This document shows, one piece after another, positions 57,908 through 64,000 of a stretch of 64,000 nt of DNA. The notes below the pieces were generated by a model. That model saw only the letters and a program-made list of their open reading frames with translations. It was not told where the DNA came from and made no database searches. The stretch's first letter is position 1. Each line of letters opens with the position of its first letter. The translations under genes and the position numbers were made by a program. This stretch comes from Ramlibacter sp. WS9 (GTDB taxonomy: Bacteria; Pseudomonadota; Gammaproteobacteria; Burkholderiales; Burkholderiaceae_C): assembly GCF_003797765.1 (NCBI RefSeq), contig NZ_RKMB01000004.1, positions 248,001-312,000 on the forward strand, in the 5' to 3' direction.

Positions 57908-59059
57908 TCATCTCAGCGCACATTGCGCGTGGTACGCGTCGCTGTGGTCCTTGAGCGGTGTCGCCACGTGCTTGATCGTCACGTTGGCGCCCTGCTTTAC
58001 CGCTTCGAACGCGTAGTAGTTCTGCACCGGCAGGTTGTTGTTGTTGAAGCGGAACGGGCCACGCACCGACTTGAACTCGCCGCCGGCTGTCTTCACCGCG
58101 GCCGCGAGCTTGCCGGCATCGCCGCCGGTCTTGCGCAGCGCCGCGTCGAGCAGGTTGGCGGCGTCAAAGCCGGTGGCCGCGTACTCGCTCGGCGTGCGCT
58201 TGTACTTTGCCTCGAAGGCGGCAACGAACTTGCGGTTCTCCGGCGTGTCGAGCGCGGCGTCCCACATCGCGCCGCTGATGGTGCCCGCTGCCGCGTCCCG
58301 CAGCGACGGCAGCGTGGTGCCGTCGACGGTGAACACGGAGTACAGCGGCAGCTTGGGCAGCAACCCGGCCTGGTTCATCTGCTTGACGAAATTCACGCCC
58401 ATGCCGCCGGGGTAGAAAGCGAACACCGCATCGGGCTTGGCTTGCTGCAGTTGTGCCAGCTCGGCCGAGTAGTCCGGCTGGTTGACCTGCGTATAGACCT
58501 CATCGACCACCGTGCCCTTGAAGAAACGCTTGAAGCCGGTGACCATGTCCTTGCCGGCCTGGTAGTTGGGCGCCATCAGGTACACACGCTTGACGCCTTT
58601 GTCTTGCGCCAACTTGCCCATCGCTTCCGCCGCGCCGTCGTTCTGCCACGCGACGGAGAACACGTTGGCCTTGCACGACGCGCCCGCGATAGGCGACGGC
58701 CCCGCGTTGGTGGCGATGGCGACGACGCCGGACTCCGCCAGCCGCGGCAGGCTGCCCATCAGCACGTTCGAAAAACTCAGGCCGACGATGACGTCGACCT
58801 TGTCCTTGTCGATGAATTTGCGCACGGCCTGCTGGCCGATCTCGGGCTTGAGCTGGTCGTCTTCCTTCAGCACCGTGGTGGCTTGGCCGCCCAGCTTGCC
58901 GCCGAGTTGTTCCAACGCGAGCATGAATCCATCGACCTGGTCCTGGCCGACCAGGGCCTGGGGGCCGGAGAGCGGTGCCATCAGGCCGATGGTGGTGGCG
59001 TGGGCGGAAAGCGTGGCGCAGAGAGCCGCGCCCACCGCAAGGCGTGAGAGTTTGAACAT
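57908..59059 (-). CDS. ABC transporter periplasmic binding protein (LivK/aromatic-acid type)
   Basis: 383 residues from the ATG at 59059. A short Sec signal ends at SAHA near residue 19. TIGLMAPLSGPQALVGQDQV begins the type-I periplasmic binding fold, and DKVDVIVGLSFSNVLMG and YAATGFDAANLLDAALRK are typical later motifs. Encoded between the salicylate hydroxylase and LivHMGF genes, it should bind salicylate or a related aromatic acid rather than branched-chain amino acids (inference). Confidence 0.87.
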   Translation of the reverse strand: MFKLSRLAVGAALCATLSAHATTIGLMAPLSGPQALVGQDQVDGFMLALEQLGGKLGGQATTVLKEDDQLKPEIGQQAVRKFIDKDKVDVIVGLSFSNVLMGSLPRLAESGVVAIATNAGPSPIAGASCKANVFSVAWQNDGAAEAMGKLAQDKGVKRVYLMAPNYQAGKDMVTGFKRFFKGTVVDEVYTQVNQPDYSAELAQLQQAKPDAVFAFYPGGMGVNFVKQMNQAGLLPKLPLYSVFTVDGTTLPSLRDAAAGTISGAMWDAALDTPENRKFVAAFEAKYKRTPSEYAATGFDAANLLDAALRKTGGDAGKLAAAVKTAGGEFKSVRGPFRFNNNNLPVQNYYAFEAVKQGANVTIKHVATPLKDHSDAYHAQCALR

Positions 59060-59082
59060 GGTTTGTCTCCTGGAAGTTTCTG

Positions 59083-59394
59083 TCAGTCGATCTGCACGAA
59101 GACACGGCTGCCTTCGATCTTCACGGGGTAGCTGCGCAGGGCTTCGGTCACCGGGTCGCACGTCGGCCGGCCGTCGCGCACGTCGAACTTGCCCTGGTGC
59201 AGCGGGCATTCGATCTCGTGGCCATCGAGAAAGCCATCGCACAGGCGGGCCTGGCCATGGGTGCAAGTGTTGTCGGTGGCGTAGACCGCATCGCCAACGG
59301 TGTAGACGGCGATGTCGCGGCCTGCCACGGCGAGGCCGATCACATCGTCGGAAGGCAGGTCATCTGCCGCCAGGGCGTCAATCCATGAGGTCAT
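59083..59394 (-). CDS. nagAb: Rieske [2Fe-2S] ferredoxin of the salicylate 5-hydroxylase
   Basis: 103 residues from the ATG at 59394. The Rieske ligands are C44, H46 (CTHG) and C63, H66 (CPLHQGKF). It carries electrons from the reductase to the oxygenase, as NagAb does in Ralstonia sp. U2. The start overlaps no gene but lies 2 bases from the small-subunit stop. The weak ribosome-binding sequence suggests translational coupling. Confidence 0.87.
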   Translation of the reverse strand: MTSWIDALAADDLPSDDVIGLAVAGRDIAVYTVGDAVYATDNTCTHGQARLCDGFLDGHEIECPLHQGKFDVRDGRPTCDPVTEALRSYPVKIEGSRVFVQID

Positions 59395-59396
59395 GA

Positions 59397-59882
59397 TCAG
59401 ATGGGGTAGATGATGGAGTTGGGGATCATTTCGCTGTCGTAGATGCACTGGCGCGAGGCGAACTTCAGCCCCGCGTCCGTGCGCACGACGACATCGATGT
59501 AGCGGCCGGTGTTGAACACGGTGGATGCATCCGACAGCTTGGTGCGAAACACCGCGTAGTTGGCCTCGCACTCAAAGCGACCGGCCTCGGCCTTGCGGAT
59601 CGCCGGGCTGCCCACCACGTGCCGCTGGTAGTACGGGTCGTGGAACAGCGTCTCCTGGATGCCGTAAACGCGGTCCTTCAACATGCCCTTGCTGGTGAAG
59701 GCCAGCGTGGCGAGCGGAAAACCCCGCTCGAAGTTCTCACGCGGCTGCAAGCGGTAGATGCAGTCGTCGATGAAGAACTCCGGCCACAGGTCCCAGTTGC
59801 CGCTGTCGACAGCGATGGCGTAGTCGGCGTAGAGCTGGGTCAGCGCCAGGTAGTCTTCGAAGTTGATCGTTGCGCTGCTCAT
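59397..59882 (-). CDS. nagH: Salicylate 5-hydroxylase small subunit
   Basis: 161 residues from the ATG at 59882, 2 bases after the large-subunit stop. The ring-hydroxylating dioxygenase beta-subunit fold is evident: [40 protein letters not shown] and the C-terminal [20 protein letters not shown]. It has a structural role in the alpha3beta3 complex. The match to NagH of the naphthalene/salicylate pathway follows from the adjacent NagG-like gene. Confidence 0.85.
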   Translation of the reverse strand: MSSATINFEDYLALTQLYADYAIAVDSGNWDLWPEFFIDDCIYRLQPRENFERGFPLATLAFTSKGMLKDRVYGIQETLFHDPYYQRHVVGSPAIRKAEAGRFECEANYAVFRTKLSDASTVFNTGRYIDVVVRTDAGLKFASRQCIYDSEMIPNSIIYPI

Positions 59883-59884
59883 GG

Positions 59885-61135
59885 TCAGGCTTCCATCACT
59901 TCGCGCCAGTAGCGGTACATGCCGCGTATGAGCGTCTCGGTGACCATGTGATCGGTGTTGCCCACCTCGCGCCCGCCCAACTCCGCCAAAGTGCGGTGGA
60001 AGGGCTTGCTCTCGAAGGCCTGTTGCGAGAACTCGATCACCTCGCCGTCGTCGGCAGAGACGAAACCGGCGGGGCCGAACAGATTGGCCTGCCGCAGCCG
60101 GCGCTGCGTCATCTCCTCGGTGTCGTCGTCGAAACCGAAGTGGGTCCAGACGAAATCGAAGGAGCCGGTGCCATTCGGCTGGATGTGGCGCGTCGACACG
60201 CTGTTGACCTGCTGCTGCAGGATCACGCTCGGGAAAATGGTCGTCATCACCGCCGTCGGCCCGCCCCACCAGGGCTCGGGCACGATGTCCAGGAAGCTCG
60301 GGTCGTTCAGCTGCATGCTCTCCTTGAAGCTGGACACCTGCGTCGCCTCGCCGGCCTTGCCGGCATTGCCGCGCGTGGAAATCATGGCGGCGTGGCGGTG
60401 CTTGTCGTCCATCTTCAGCTCGGACTTGTTGTCGGCGCGCCAGAGGCCGAAGGTCACGAACCAGGTGTGCAGCAGGCCCGGGTGGTACGGGTCCTTGATG
60501 TTCTCCTGCATCAGCTTCCAGTTGCCCGGGATGCGCTGGCGGTTGTAGCCGAGGATCTTCAGCTTGCGCCCGTTGAACAGGCGGTCGAAGTAACCCAGGA
60601 TGTCCGGGCCCAGGAACTCTTCGAGGGATTCAACGTCGGGATCGAAGGAAGCGAACACGACGCCGCCGCGGCTGGCGACCTTCAGCTTGGTCAGGCCATG
60701 TTCCTTGGTGTCGAAGTCGGCCGGCATGCCGCCCATCACCTTGCCCTCTTGCTTGACGCCACGGCGGAACGGCACGCCCTGCAGGTCGCCCTTGAGCGTG
60801 TAGCTCCACTGGTGGTACGGGCAGACGAAGTCCTTGCGATTGCCATGCCGCTCGCGGCAAAACCGCATGCCGCGATGGGCGCAGACGTTCTCGATGACGT
60901 TCACCGAACCGTCGGCGTCGCGCACCATGATCACCGAGCGCTCACCAATCACCGTGCGCTTGAAATCACCCGCGTTCGGGATCTCGGCCTCCAGGCCGAC
61001 ATAGCACCAGTGGCCTTTGTAGAAGAATCGCTCCAGCTCGCGCTGGTACAGCTCGTCGCTGGTGTAGGCGAGAAACGGGATGCGGCTGGTGCCGGGAAGC
61101 TCCCAGCGCGGCTCGGTGGGGAACATGTCGCTCAT
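59885..61135 (-). CDS. nagG: Salicylate 5-hydroxylase large (catalytic) subunit
   Basis: 416 residues. The Rieske ligands are C85, H87, C105 and H108 (CAHRG, CPYHQW). The mononuclear iron site is H218 and H223 ([11 protein letters not shown]) with bridging Asp215 and a late Asp near 362. The sequence [20 protein letters not shown] and [20 protein letters not shown] is very close to NagG of Ralstonia sp. U2 as I remember it. It adds one oxygen to salicylate at C5, giving gentisate. Related anthranilate and terephthalate hydroxylases are less similar. Confidence 0.87.
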   Translation of the reverse strand: MSDMFPTEPRWELPGTSRIPFLAYTSDELYQRELERFFYKGHWCYVGLEAEIPNAGDFKRTVIGERSVIMVRDADGSVNVIENVCAHRGMRFCRERHGNRKDFVCPYHQWSYTLKGDLQGVPFRRGVKQEGKVMGGMPADFDTKEHGLTKLKVASRGGVVFASFDPDVESLEEFLGPDILGYFDRLFNGRKLKILGYNRQRIPGNWKLMQENIKDPYHPGLLHTWFVTFGLWRADNKSELKMDDKHRHAAMISTRGNAGKAGEATQVSSFKESMQLNDPSFLDIVPEPWWGGPTAVMTTIFPSVILQQQVNSVSTRHIQPNGTGSFDFVWTHFGFDDDTEEMTQRRLRQANLFGPAGFVSADDGEVIEFSQQAFESKPFHRTLAELGGREVGNTDHMVTETLIRGMYRYWREVMEA

Positions 61136-61160
61136 GAAAGTCTCCTCGTTGTCCGCGGAT

Positions 61161-61856
61161 TCAGGCGGTCACGGTCACGACGATCTCGCCCAGGCCGTGA
61201 ATGGCGCCGCGCATCTCGTCGCCCGTGACGACCGCGTTCACGCCTTCAGGCGTGCCGGTCATGATCAGGTCGCCCGGTTCCAGCGTCTCGTACTCCGACA
61301 GATGCGCGATGCATTCCGACACCGACCAGATCAGCTTGGCGATGTCCGACGCCTGGCGCGGCTGGCCGTTGACCGTGAGGCTGATGGCGGCTTCGGAGGG
61401 ATGGCCGATGTCTTGTGCGCGATGCACCGTTCCGACAGGTGCCGACAGCGCGAAGGACTTGCCGAATTCCCACGGCCGGCCTTTGTCGCGTGCTTCCAGC
61501 TGCAGGTCGCGGCGCGTCATGTCCAGGCCGACGGCATAGCCGTAGACATGTTCGAGCGCGCCATCCACCGGGATGTCGCGCCCACCCTTGCCGATCGCCA
61601 CCACCAGTTCGATCTCATGGTGGTAGTTGGCGGTCTTGGGCGGGTAAGGCACGGTGGCCTTTTGCGTCGCGTCGACGGCGGCGTTGGCCGGTTTCATGAA
61701 GAAGAACGGCGGATCCCGGTCCGGGTCTTTTCCCATCTCGCGCGCATGGGCAGCATAGTTGCGGCCCACGCAGAAGATGCGGTTGACCGGGAAGCGCTCG
61801 TCGCGGCCGGCGACACTGAGCGTGGGGAGTTGGGGTGGGGGAACGGCGTATTGCAT
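61161..61856 (-). CDS. nagK: Fumarylpyruvate hydrolase
   Basis: 231 residues from the ATG at 61856; the frame is open upstream but lies over the reductase. The metal-binding pair is E81 and E83 (HHEIELVVAIGKGG), with D112. The N-terminal part RIFCVGRNYAAHAREMGKDP and the PFFFMKPANAAVD segment match NagK. It splits fumarylpyruvate into fumarate and pyruvate, the final step of the gentisate pathway. Gentisate dioxygenase (nagI) and maleylpyruvate isomerase (nagL) are not in this window. Confidence 0.85.
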   Translation of the reverse strand: MQYAVPPPQLPTLSVAGRDERFPVNRIFCVGRNYAAHAREMGKDPDRDPPFFFMKPANAAVDATQKATVPYPPKTANYHHEIELVVAIGKGGRDIPVDGALEHVYGYAVGLDMTRRDLQLEARDKGRPWEFGKSFALSAPVGTVHRAQDIGHPSEAAISLTVNGQPRQASDIAKLIWSVSECIAHLSEYETLEPGDLIMTGTPEGVNAVVTGDEMRGAIHGLGEIVVTVTA

Positions 61857-61900
61857 ATGGGTTCTCTGGAGATTTCCGATCGAAAGCGTTGCTTGCGGCT

Positions 61901-62890
61901 TCAGCTCGCGCTGGCGTAGAAGGCGTCTGCGTAGATCTGCTCGGGCGCCAGCTTTTTCTGCTGCGCGAGCAGCGTCGTCGCCTCGACCATGGGCGGCGAG
62001 CCGCACAGGTAGGCGCGCCAACCGCTCAGGTCGCCCCAGTCCTTGGCGATGGCGTCGGTGACCAGGCCGTTGCGCTGGCCGGGCAGTTGGTCGCCGGCCG
62101 TCACCACCACGTGCGGCTGCAGTTGCGGATAGCGCTCGCGCAGCTCGTGCAGCCACGGCAGGCCGTACACGTCGCGCGCCGACCGCACACCGAAGTACAG
62201 GTGGATCGCGTTGCTCATGCCCGCCTGCGCGGCGCCGCGGATGATGGAGAGAATCGGTGCGAGCCCGGTGCCGCCGGCCACGCACAGAACGGGGCCCGTG
62301 TGCTTGCGGCGCAGGTAGGCCGAGCCCATCGGGCCGCTGACGCGCACGCTGTCGCCGACCTTCAGGGTGTTGGCGATGTAGCCGGTGACGCGCCCACCGG
62401 GCACCAGCCGCACGTGGAACTCGAGCAGCTCGTCGCTGCAGAGGCCCGCCATCGAATACGGACGGACATGTTCGGGCGTGAACTGCAGCTGCGCGTATTG
62501 GCCGGGCGAGAACTCCAGCGGTTTGGCCGGCTTGAGTTGCAGGCGCTTGATGTCGTGCGTCATGCTCTCGATCGCCACGACAGTGGCCTTGAGGATGCGC
62601 GCCGGGTGGACCACCACTTCGTCGGGTTCAGGAATCTCGATCGTGCAAGGCTCGGTGACGAAGGTCTGGCAGGCCAGCACGTAGCGCTCTTGCTGCACGC
62701 CCTGCGGCCGGGCCGAGTCATGGCCCGATTCGAGAACCTCGCCTTCGATCACCTTGCACCGGCAGGTGCCGCAGCGGCCCGCGGTGCAGCTGTACGACAC
62801 CGGCACCTGGTTCTCGCGCAGGGCTTCGAGCAAGTTCACTCCCGGCTTGACGGTCAGGGTGCGCTGCAGAGGCTGGACAAGGATTTCCAT
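61901..62890 (-). CDS. nagAa: Ferredoxin reductase of the salicylate 5-hydroxylase
   Basis: 329 residues. The N-terminal plant-type [2Fe-2S] domain has C35, C40, C43 and C74 ([12 protein letters not shown]). The FAD domain motif is RPYSMAG and the NAD domain has [13 protein letters not shown]. It passes electrons from NADH to the Rieske ferredoxin. It is the first gene of the operon, as nagAa is in Ralstonia sp. U2, with the putative regulator divergent from it. Confidence 0.88.
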   Translation of the reverse strand: MEILVQPLQRTLTVKPGVNLLEALRENQVPVSYSCTAGRCGTCRCKVIEGEVLESGHDSARPQGVQQERYVLACQTFVTEPCTIEIPEPDEVVVHPARILKATVVAIESMTHDIKRLQLKPAKPLEFSPGQYAQLQFTPEHVRPYSMAGLCSDELLEFHVRLVPGGRVTGYIANTLKVGDSVRVSGPMGSAYLRRKHTGPVLCVAGGTGLAPILSIIRGAAQAGMSNAIHLYFGVRSARDVYGLPWLHELRERYPQLQPHVVVTAGDQLPGQRNGLVTDAIAKDWGDLSGWRAYLCGSPPMVEATTLLAQQKKLAPEQIYADAFYASAS

Positions 62891-62934
62891 TGGGTTACGG
62901 TGAGGTGTTGACGGATGATCGGCCGCTTCGACCC

Positions 62935-62964
62935 ATTCGCCAATAGAATCCGATGAATAGCGAA
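62935..62964. promoter_or_regulatory. Candidate NagR/LysR operator between nagAa and nagR
   Basis: TTCGC at 62936-62940 pairs with GCGAA at 62960-62964. Inside, ATTC-N7-GAAT (62935-62949) contains a T-N11-A pattern, the core of LysR sites. The dyad lies in the 95-base gap between the divergent reductase and LysR genes. Confidence 0.55.
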
Positions 62965-62985
62965 CATCACTGCCATGAATAAACT

Positions 62986-63897
62986 ATGGAACTCGAAGAG
63001 ATCGACCTGAACCTGCTGGTGGTGTTCAAGCAATTGCTGGCGCAGCGCAGCGTCTCGCGCGCAGCCGAAGCTCTGGGCCTCTCGCAGCCTGCCGTGAGCA
63101 ATGCGCTGGCGCGCCTGCGCAAGCTGCTGGGCGATGAGCTGTTCCTGCGCACGCCGTCCGGCATGGAGCCCACGCCTTTCGCGGAGCAGCTGTCGGAGTC
63201 GATCAACTACGGCCTGGGCATGATCCACAGCGCGCTGAACCAACGGTCCAGCTTCGAGCCGGTGGCGAGCGATCGTTCTTTCGTCCTGGGCATGACGGAC
63301 ATCGGCGAAATCTACTTTCTGCCGAAACTCATGGAGCGGCTGCGCCGCGACGCGCCCGGCGTCACGGTGAGCACCGTGCGCAACACGGCGGCCAACCTGC
63401 GCGACGACATGGAAGCCGGCAAGGTCGACCTGGCGATCGGGCTGCTGCCGCAGCTGAAAGCCGGTTTCTTTCAGCGGCGGCTGTTTCGCCAGCGCTATGT
63501 GTGCATGTTCCGCAAAGGCCACAAGCTGGACAAGCGCAAGGTGTCACTCGCCGAGTTCGGTGCCGCCGAGCACCTGCTGATCGTCTCTGAGGGCACGGGC
63601 CACGGGAAAGTGGATGAAGTGCTCAAGCGCAGCGGCGTCGAGCGCCGCGTCAGCCTGACGGTGCCGCACTTCGTTGCCATCGGCCACATCCTGCAGGCAA
63701 CCGACATGGTGGCAACCGTGCCGGAACGCCTTGCCGAGCGCATGACGGAGCCTTTCGGCCTGGCCTACGTCACGCACCCGGCCACCCTGCCCGAGGTCGC
63801 CATCAACGTCTTCTGGCACGCGAAGTTCCACAAGGCGCCGGCGAACCAGTGGCTGCGCAGTCTGGTGTTCGATTTGTTCTCGGACCAGAAGGTCTAA
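62986..63897 (+). CDS. nagR: NagR/NahR-like LysR-type regulator of salicylate genes
   Basis: 303 residues from the ATG at 62986 (MELEEIDLNLLVVFKQLL). SVSRAAEALGLSQPAVSNAL and LFLRTPSGMEPTPFAEQL are the NahR/NagR/DntR-type DNA-binding domain, which these proteins share almost word for word. NahR-type proteins activate salicylate operons when salicylate binds. The divergent position beside nagAa is the same arrangement as in Ralstonia sp. U2. The stop overlaps the convergent gene at 63894 by four bases. Confidence 0.85.
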   Translation: MELEEIDLNLLVVFKQLLAQRSVSRAAEALGLSQPAVSNALARLRKLLGDELFLRTPSGMEPTPFAEQLSESINYGLGMIHSALNQRSSFEPVASDRSFVLGMTDIGEIYFLPKLMERLRRDAPGVTVSTVRNTAANLRDDMEAGKVDLAIGLLPQLKAGFFQRRLFRQRYVCMFRKGHKLDKRKVSLAEFGAAEHLLIVSEGTGHGKVDEVLKRSGVERRVSLTVPHFVAIGHILQATDMVATVPERLAERMTEPFGLAYVTHPATLPEVAINVFWHAKFHKAPANQWLRSLVFDLFSDQKV

Positions 63898-64000
63898 GCC
63901 ACGGAAACCAGCGCGTCCACCAGCGCCGACGGATTCGACACGAACGGCGAATGGCTGGTCGCCAAGGTCTTTTGCACGAACGCATTGCCGGGTGTGAAAG
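63894..64000 (-). CDS. C-terminal end of an alpha/beta hydrolase-like protein (cut by window edge)
   Basis: My own minus-strand translation gives about 35 residues ending in a TAG at 63896-63894: FTPGNAFVQKTLATSHSPFV and then SNPSALVDALVSVA. The TSHSPFVSNP segment resembles the catalytic-His region at the C-terminus of EstA-type alpha/beta hydrolases. Only the tail is visible, so the assignment is tentative. Confidence 0.45.
   Translation of the reverse strand, partial: FTPGNAFVQKTLATSHSPFVSNPSALVDALVSVA

Overview
The window reads as chromosomal DNA of an aerobic betaproteobacterium, most likely Burkholderiales/Comamonadaceae (Variovorax/Ramlibacter-like). This placement is inferred from high-GC coding sequence, four TctC/Bug-type periplasmic receptors, a nag-type salicylate 5-hydroxylase, a DUF3348/DUF802/OmpA/DUF2894 cluster and G/C-rich intergenic hairpins. 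Coding density is very high. I see no rRNA, tRNA, CRISPR array, integrase or insertion sequence.

Layout. 1-2671: two sugar-acid oxidoreductases (UxaB-like, truncated by the window edge, and a zinc 5-dehydrogenase) divergent from a FadR-type GntR regulator. 2733-8230: acyl-CoA dehydrogenase, SnoaL-like protein, AraC regulator, then a nitrilase/flavin-protein pair divergent from a second AraC regulator. 8262-15887: LuxR regulator divergent from an eight-gene operon of unknown substrate (deacetylase, Bug receptor, VOC, SDR, crotonase, FMN reductase, FAH hydrolase, lipoprotein MBL hydrolase), then a LysR stub. 16167-19817: a tightly overlapping four-gene unit encoding a MotA/ExbB-like membrane protein with a very long tail and a MotB/OmpA-like partner; this is the best candidate for an undescribed system. 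19879-21455: TetR and alpha/beta hydrolase. 21436-23976: large orphan FG-GAP-like protein.

24093-32864 is a gamma-resorcylate (2,6-dihydroxybenzoate) island: ABC-type binding protein, MarR regulator, two-component resorcinol-hydroxylase-like pair, LysR, gamma-resorcylate decarboxylase and a complete TRAP transporter. A 44-bp promoter element with identical internal spacing precedes both the binding-protein gene and the TRAP operon. 32961-38233: LysR divergent from an amidase/Bug/Bug/class II aldolase operon. 38234-38712: a gene-free segment with two related stem-loop elements and a pentanucleotide repeat. 38713-48794: omega-aminotransferase with LysR, then a sulfatase/ALDH/hydroxyacid dehydrogenase/Bug/GntR operon divergent from a CoA-transferase/crotonase pair. 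48899-54352: a giant pseudokinase-AAA-GAF-histidine kinase-receiver protein.

54365-63897 is a salicylate operon: ferredoxin reductase, fumarylpyruvate hydrolase, salicylate 5-hydroxylase large and small subunits, Rieske ferredoxin, and a complete Liv-type ABC transporter, divergent from a NagR-like LysR regulator. Salicylate would be imported, hydroxylated to gentisate and, after ring cleavage by enzymes not in this window, finished by the fumarylpyruvate hydrolase. The window ends in the C-terminus of another alpha/beta hydrolase-like gene.
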